In this document: positions 59,751-64,000 of the stretch, one piece after another
How positions within the stretch are numbered: position 1 is the stretch's first letter
Layout of the letters: every line of letters starts with the position of its first letter
Assembly (NCBI RefSeq): GCF_019192735.1
Contig: NZ_JAHTKP010000004.1
Location: forward strand, 124,001 to 188,000
Length of the DNA: 64,000 nt
From: Kitasatospora aureofaciens
GTDB taxonomy: Bacteria > Actinomycetota > Actinomycetes > Streptomycetales > Streptomycetaceae
Reading direction: 5' to 3'
The notes under the pieces: generated by a model
The model's input: the letters and a program-made list of their open reading frames with translations, nothing else
The model's database searches: none
What the model was told of the DNA's origin: nothing
Made by a program: the position numbers and the translations under genes

Positions 59751-61874
59751 CACCAGGCCGGCGTCGCAGCCGGCCGGCACGTACTCGGCGAGCCGCAGCC
59801 GGAGGTTGTCCTCGCGCTGCGGCTGGAACAGGTCGTGGAAGGCGCCGGGTTCGGAGCCGTCGTCGGCGCCGCGCCGGATCTCCTCCGGGCAGTCCGGCGC
59901 GAGTTGGGCGTATCCGGGGGTGCCGTACCGGGTGCTGGTGAACCTCGGGACGACGGGCTGCGGGGCGCCGGGGGGTGGCGCGGCGGGCAGGCAGTGGAAG
60001 CGGCGGGGCGTGCGCGAGCCCGGTCCGAGCCAGCAGAACCGTACGCACCCCGACTGGCGGCGGTCCACGCGCAGGCAGCCGGTGACGATCGAGTTCTCCA
60101 CCAGGCCGACGCCGTGGGTGAGGACGGCGCCGAACACGGTGGTCCGGCGGATGCTGACGACGGCGTGGGCGGGTCGGCGGTCCGGGGCGGATAGCGCGGC
60201 CGGGCCGGGGCCGGTGGCGTCGAGGATGCTGTCGGAGAGCCAGACCGTGTTGGGCTCGGCGTGCACCTCGTCGGCGTTGACCAGGATCGGGCCGAGGATG
60301 CTGTGCTCGACCTGGAGGCAGGCCGGGGTGTCGGCCAGTTCGACGCTCGCCTCCTCGGCGTGCTCGGGGTTGCACTCCTGGTCGAGCGACCAGCCGGGTA
60401 CCAGGGTGCAGTGCCGCAGCACGACCGCGCCGACGCCGCCGGAGATCCGCAGGCCGCGCCCGGCGACGAGCAGACCGTCGAACGTGATCCGCGGCGGCTT
60501 CCCGGCCGCCTTTGCCGGCGGGCCCACGACGTGCAACGCGTCCGGGCGGTTGCTGTTCCAGTCCAGGACCCGCAGCACCGGGCGGGCGCCCTGCGCGGCG
60601 CGCAGGGTGAGGCGGTCGTCCGGTTCCAGGGTGATGGCGAGCCGCTCCAGGTAGTCCCCGGCGTCGGTGATCTCGATGACGGCCTCGCGCTTGCCGGGGT
60701 CGGCCGCCTTGTCGGCCTGCCACTGGCGCAGCGCAGCGCCGATCTCGGTGAACTCGCCGTTCCGGCCGACCCGGTAGAACGCCGCCGGGCGCCGGAGGTC
60801 GAGCGGCCGGACGTACTCGCCGCCGCCCAGGTCCGCGCTGAAGCCGTAGTGGTAGTCCACCCACACGCCCTCGGTCGGCGCGTGGCGCGCGGGGAAGGCG
60901 ATCCGGCCGAGCACCGGGTCGATCGCGACCTGGTCGTTGGCCGGGTGGTGGCGCCAGCCGGTCAGGTCGGCCGGCACGATCCGGTGCAGTGGCACCGGCT
61001 CGCCGCCGACGTAGACGCACAGGCTCTTGCCCGGTCCGTAGAACTGCGCGGTCCGCTCGGCGAAGGCCAGGCGGCGGATGAATGCGGGCACGGTGCTCTC
61101 GTCCGCGAGGTGCGCCGGTGACGGGCCGCCGACCGGCTTGACGATCAGCGGTGCGCTGTTGCCGAGCACGCTGAACGTGAAGTGGGTGCGGGCCCGGTCG
61201 TCGCAGTGGGCGGGCGCGCGGGTCACCGGGTACGGGCGCAGCCGCCACAGGAACAGGCCCACTTCGGGGAGGTTGTAACGGCCTTGGGTGCGCGCCGAGT
61301 TGATGCGTCGGACGTCGACCGTACGGGCGAGCCGGTCGAACGGGCCGTCGATCCGGTCCAGCGCGTCGACCGCGTGCAGGTCCACCGTGCGGCCCCGGGC
61401 GAGGCTGCGGCGGTCGGCGCGCGGGTCGCGCCCGAGCAGCCGGACCGGCTGGGTGAGGCCGAGCAGGGTGCGGAACTCCACCGCCCGGGCGGGCCACCCG
61501 GCGACGTCCGCGGCCAGCTGCTCCAGCAGCGCGAGCGTGCCTTTGCGGCGCCGGTCGGCGACCGTGTGGGCGACGTCGCGCCGCCCGGCGATCGCGGCGA
61601 GCAGCCGCTGCGCCGCCTTGGTCGGGCTCGTCAGCGCCTCGGCGGAGCCGGGCAGGACGCGGTAGCCGACCAACTCGCCGAGGTAGGGCGCGACCCAGCC
61701 CTGGCAGGTCTCGATGAACCAGTCGTCGTAGAGCTGCTCGATGTCGGCCTCGATGACGTCGGCCTGCTCCTGCACCACGCCGAGCAGCGCGCGCAGCGGC
61801 CACCCCTGCTCGGCGTCGCGGCGGCGGACGACGGACGGGAGGAGGGCGTAAAGGCGGTCGCGGTCGGCGGTCAC
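59739..61874 (-). CDS. Phage tail-like baseplate protein with beta-helix
   Basis: The 711-aa protein has an N-terminal tail-protein-I-like domain (residues about 1-110; LYALLPSVVRRRDAEQGWPL, YDDWFIETCQGWVAPYLGEL). A right-handed beta-helix-like region covers about 440-640 (LLVAGRGLRISGGVGAVVLR, TPACLQVEHSILGPILVNAD). The architecture fits a baseplate wedge/spike-like component of an extracellular contractile injection system. The GTG overlaps the stop of the upstream baseplate gene (GTGA). Confidence 0.9.
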   Translation of the reverse strand: MTADRDRLYALLPSVVRRRDAEQGWPLRALLGVVQEQADVIEADIEQLYDDWFIETCQGWVAPYLGELVGYRVLPGSAEALTSPTKAAQRLLAAIAGRRDVAHTVADRRRKGTLALLEQLAADVAGWPARAVEFRTLLGLTQPVRLLGRDPRADRRSLARGRTVDLHAVDALDRIDGPFDRLARTVDVRRINSARTQGRYNLPEVGLFLWRLRPYPVTRAPAHCDDRARTHFTFSVLGNSAPLIVKPVGGPSPAHLADESTVPAFIRRLAFAERTAQFYGPGKSLCVYVGGEPVPLHRIVPADLTGWRHHPANDQVAIDPVLGRIAFPARHAPTEGVWVDYHYGFSADLGGGEYVRPLDLRRPAAFYRVGRNGEFTEIGAALRQWQADKAADPGKREAVIEITDAGDYLERLAITLEPDDRLTLRAAQGARPVLRVLDWNSNRPDALHVVGPPAKAAGKPPRITFDGLLVAGRGLRISGGVGAVVLRHCTLVPGWSLDQECNPEHAEEASVELADTPACLQVEHSILGPILVNADEVHAEPNTVWLSDSILDATGPGPAALSAPDRRPAHAVVSIRRTTVFGAVLTHGVGLVENSIVTGCLRVDRRQSGCVRFCWLGPGSRTPRRFHCLPAAPPPGAPQPVVPRFTSTRYGTPGYAQLAPDCPEEIRRGADDGSEPGAFHDLFQPQREDNLRLRLAEYVPAGCDAGLVLVT

Positions 61875-64000
61875 GGGATCCTCCGCAGGGTGAGCGCCTC
61901 CGGCACGTCGGCCGGGAGCACGGCGAGCTGGGCGGGGCGGACACCGCGGAAGACCGTGAGGAGTTGCCCGGGATGGAGGTCGGTACTCGTCAACGGCGGG
62001 TTCAGCGCGGCGAGTTCGTCGAGGTGCAGGCCGAACCGCTGGGTCACCGTGGTGAGGGTGTCGCCGGACGTGACGCGGTACTCGGTCTGCTCGAAGTGGG
62101 CAGGGAGAGCAGGGAGGCACGGACTGGCGTTTGTCAACTGCGCGGCCAGCTGGGCCAGTTGGATCGGAGTGACGTCGCCCGGGACGTCGGCGAAGACGTG
62201 CACGTCGGTGTAGTCCACGCCCTCGACGGCCTGGATCGCGGCGATCGCCTCGCTGAGGAACGCGGGCCGGCCGAGGGTGCGCGCGGCGAAGCCGAACCGG
62301 GCGGCCAGCGCGGCCCGGACGGCCGGTTCGACGAGCTCCCACGCGTAGTCGGGCAGCACCTTGACCCCGGCGTCGAGCACGATGAGCCGCAGCTCCCGCG
62401 CGGCCACCCGGACCGGCACCCCGGCGTCCCCGAAGTCCACCAGGGAGCGTTCGAGCATGGTGAACAGATCGGAGAGCGGGTCGACCGGCGCGTCGCCGAC
62501 CGCCGCGACGGTGATGTGCACGACCTCGCGGGTGCCGTCGAAGAGCTTGACCGCGCTCGCCTTGCCGATGCCGGCCCGGGCCCGGGTGAAGTCCTCGTAG
62601 TCCTGGACGGACACCAGCCGGTCGAGCGCGCGCAGTCGCAGCGGGATGACCGTCCGCGCGTCCTCCGGACCGTCCCCGTCGGCGCCGCCGGTGGCGGGCA
62701 GCGGGTTGGTGACCGCGCTGACGCCGAGCGGGCGGGCGGCGAGCTGGTTGACCCGGTCGGCGGGGAGGTTGCCCGAGGCGCCCGCGCCGGTACGGTACCG
62801 CGCGGTGACGTTCTGGCTGCCGGAGGGCAGGCGGGCGCCGTGCACGCCGTCGCCGAACGCCACGGAGGCGCCGTGCAGTTCGTAGGTGTGGTCGTTCGGG
62901 CCGGAGAGCGCGAGTGCGGGGGTCTCGTGCCAGGCGACGCCGTTGACCCGGGTGGTGAGGGAGTTCTGTGCGCCGAGCGGGTTGTCGGCGGCGGTCCAGG
63001 TCAGCGGGGTCGCGTCGGCGACCAGGTGCAGCGGGAACACCTGGCCGGGCACGCCCGCGTCGCCGTTGCCGAGGATGTCGTCGCGGGTCTCGCCCTGGGT
63101 GGCGGCGACGACGTTGCCGTGGATCCTCACGGTGGCGCGCCGGTAGGTGTAGGCGAGGTCGCCCGCGAGCAGCAGCCGGGTCTGCGGGCCCTGGCCGCGT
63201 TGCAGCACGGGCCGGCCGTCGACGGTCCGGTCCAGGCGCTGGCTCACCCCGGCGACCATGGCGAGTTCGGCGGCCCGCACGCCGCTGGTGTGCGGCACGT
63301 CGGTCCGTTCGCCGGACACGATCACCCAGCGGCCGGGCTTGAGGCCGTCGTGGCACCGGTCGAGGTCGATCGCGGCCTGCCCGACGTCGTCGGGGATCGG
63401 CGCGCCGACCGGGGTGAGCGGCTCGCCCTGCGCCCACACCGGGGTGCCCTTGCCGAGCGGGCCCTTGGCGGGGTCGAGCGGGGTGTCGAACTCCAGCATG
63501 GTGACGGTGACTTCGCCGATCTTCCTGCCGCTCGGGTCGGTCACGTCGAGCTGGGCGGGCAGGACGCGGTCGGGGAACAGCACCACCGTGTCCGTGCCGT
63601 CGCCGGTGCCGACGAGGACCGGCCGGCCGGGCAGGACGGTGTCGTGGACCGCGTCGAGCAGGATCTGGTCCACCCGGGTGTCGGCCGCGGCCGGCTGCGG
63701 CTTCTTCCGGGCCAGCGCGATGGCCGCGCGGAGGCGCAGCACGGTCAGCCCGGCCAGCGGCGGCGGGTCGGTGATCCGCTCGCGTCGCCACGCGTCGTAC
63801 ACCGGGGCGAGGCGGGGGTCGGCGGCGGCGAGCAGCCGGGGGTGGACGTCCGAGTCCGGCCGGAACAGCTGCTGGACGGGCGTGTCGAGGGCGCGGGCGG
63901 AGCGCGGCGGGCGGGAGGGCGGGCGGCGCAGCGCCGGGAGGACGGGGGTGAGGGCGACCAGGCCGACGGCCTGGTACGGGTCCTTGCACGTGGGCCCGCC
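61871..64000 (-). CDS. Baseplate assembly protein (gpJ-like, TIGR02243 type) with LysM, partial
   Basis: The frame is open to the right edge of the window, so the 5' end is missing; at least 709 residues are visible. The middle and C-terminal part has baseplate J/gp47-like features: VAWHETPALALSGPNDHTYE, RLVSVQDYEDFTRARAGIGK and PDYAWELVEPAVRAALAARF. The C-terminus has a LysM-like domain (YRVTSGDTLTTVTQRFGLHL, then LAALNPPL, LHPGQLLTV). This type belongs to contractile-injection (eCIS) clusters; sheath, tube and ATPase genes are presumably beyond the right edge. The first 66 visible residues are N-terminal to any start codon within the window. Confidence 0.9.
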   Translation of the reverse strand, partial: GGPTCKDPYQAVGLVALTPVLPALRRPPSRPPRSARALDTPVQQLFRPDSDVHPRLLAAADPRLAPVYDAWRRERITDPPPLAGLTVLRLRAAIALARKKPQPAAADTRVDQILLDAVHDTVLPGRPVLVGTGDGTDTVVLFPDRVLPAQLDVTDPSGRKIGEVTVTMLEFDTPLDPAKGPLGKGTPVWAQGEPLTPVGAPIPDDVGQAAIDLDRCHDGLKPGRWVIVSGERTDVPHTSGVRAAELAMVAGVSQRLDRTVDGRPVLQRGQGPQTRLLLAGDLAYTYRRATVRIHGNVVAATQGETRDDILGNGDAGVPGQVFPLHLVADATPLTWTAADNPLGAQNSLTTRVNGVAWHETPALALSGPNDHTYELHGASVAFGDGVHGARLPSGSQNVTARYRTGAGASGNLPADRVNQLAARPLGVSAVTNPLPATGGADGDGPEDARTVIPLRLRALDRLVSVQDYEDFTRARAGIGKASAVKLFDGTREVVHITVAAVGDAPVDPLSDLFTMLERSLVDFGDAGVPVRVAARELRLIVLDAGVKVLPDYAWELVEPAVRAALAARFGFAARTLGRPAFLSEAIAAIQAVEGVDYTDVHVFADVPGDVTPIQLAQLAAQLTNASPCLPALPAHFEQTEYRVTSGDTLTTVTQRFGLHLDELAALNPPLTSTDLHPGQLLTVFRGVRPAQLAVLPADVPEALTLRRIP

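Noticed and set aside
1..64000. tRNA genes, insertion sequences, CRISPR arrays and attachment sites
   Set aside because: None was recognised by eye on either strand; a covariance-model tRNA search was not possible here.

Overview
The window is high-GC actinobacterial chromosome, most likely Streptomycetaceae (Streptomyces or Kitasatospora). The evidence is strong third-position GC bias, GTG and TTG starts, an SsgA-like cell-division protein, a SARP/BTAD activator, a SigB/SigF-type partner-switching locus, abundant secreted proteins and a single TTA leucine codon of the bldA type. About fifty genes can be supported. I saw no rRNA, tRNA, CRISPR array or insertion sequence.

Left part. Positions 214-10272 hold a tightly packed five-gene operon. 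It encodes a 1215-aa protein with an N-terminal beta-propeller, a 1246-aa protein of no known family, a 318-aa protein with a Lys/Glu-rich tail, and two ATP-grasp-like proteins. One of these keeps the catalytic core and resembles graspetide ligases; the other is degenerate. This is the strongest candidate for an undescribed system. It is followed by a hydrolase/LysR divergent pair, a secreted multidomain protein, a decayed UbiD decarboxylase gene, an SDR/VOC pair with a divergent GntR repressor, a MarR-controlled ABC exporter, a small secreted protein with a coupled regulator, a ricin-type lectin, and a large STAND-type ATPase regulator that lacks the usual C-terminal HTH.

Middle. Positions 24724-34807 form a partner-switching stress locus: two STAS antagonists, two RsbW-like ATPases, a SigB/SigF-type sigma factor, a hybrid histidine kinase with six near-identical HAMP-type repeats, and a SpoIIE-type PP2C phosphatase. 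Cell-surface and signalling genes follow: a secreted BNR-repeat protein under a possible Crp site, a proline-rich exported protein, a DUF3048 lipoprotein, a Ser/Thr kinase, a CapA-like phosphoesterase, an SsgA-like protein, a LigD gene remnant and a DUF488 protein.

Right part. Positions 44823-53236 form an aryl-CoA catabolic island. Five genes on the minus strand (cupin, TesB thioesterase, aminobenzoate/benzoate-type CoA ligase, FAD monooxygenase-Old Yellow Enzyme fusion, 4HBT thioesterase) diverge from RidA, FAH-family and PaaX-family genes. Together they fit anthranilate or salicylate activation to the CoA thioester, 5-hydroxylation, thiolysis, ring cleavage by the cupin, enamine hydrolysis by RidA, and C-C hydrolysis. 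Next come five consecutive small secreted-protein genes (53512-55915), one of which has an aerolysin-like beta pattern, then a DUF2254 membrane protein and a SARP regulator. The window ends inside a minus-strand contractile-tail (eCIS-like) operon: baseplate assembly protein with LysM (partial), tail protein with beta-helix, and DUF6519 protein.
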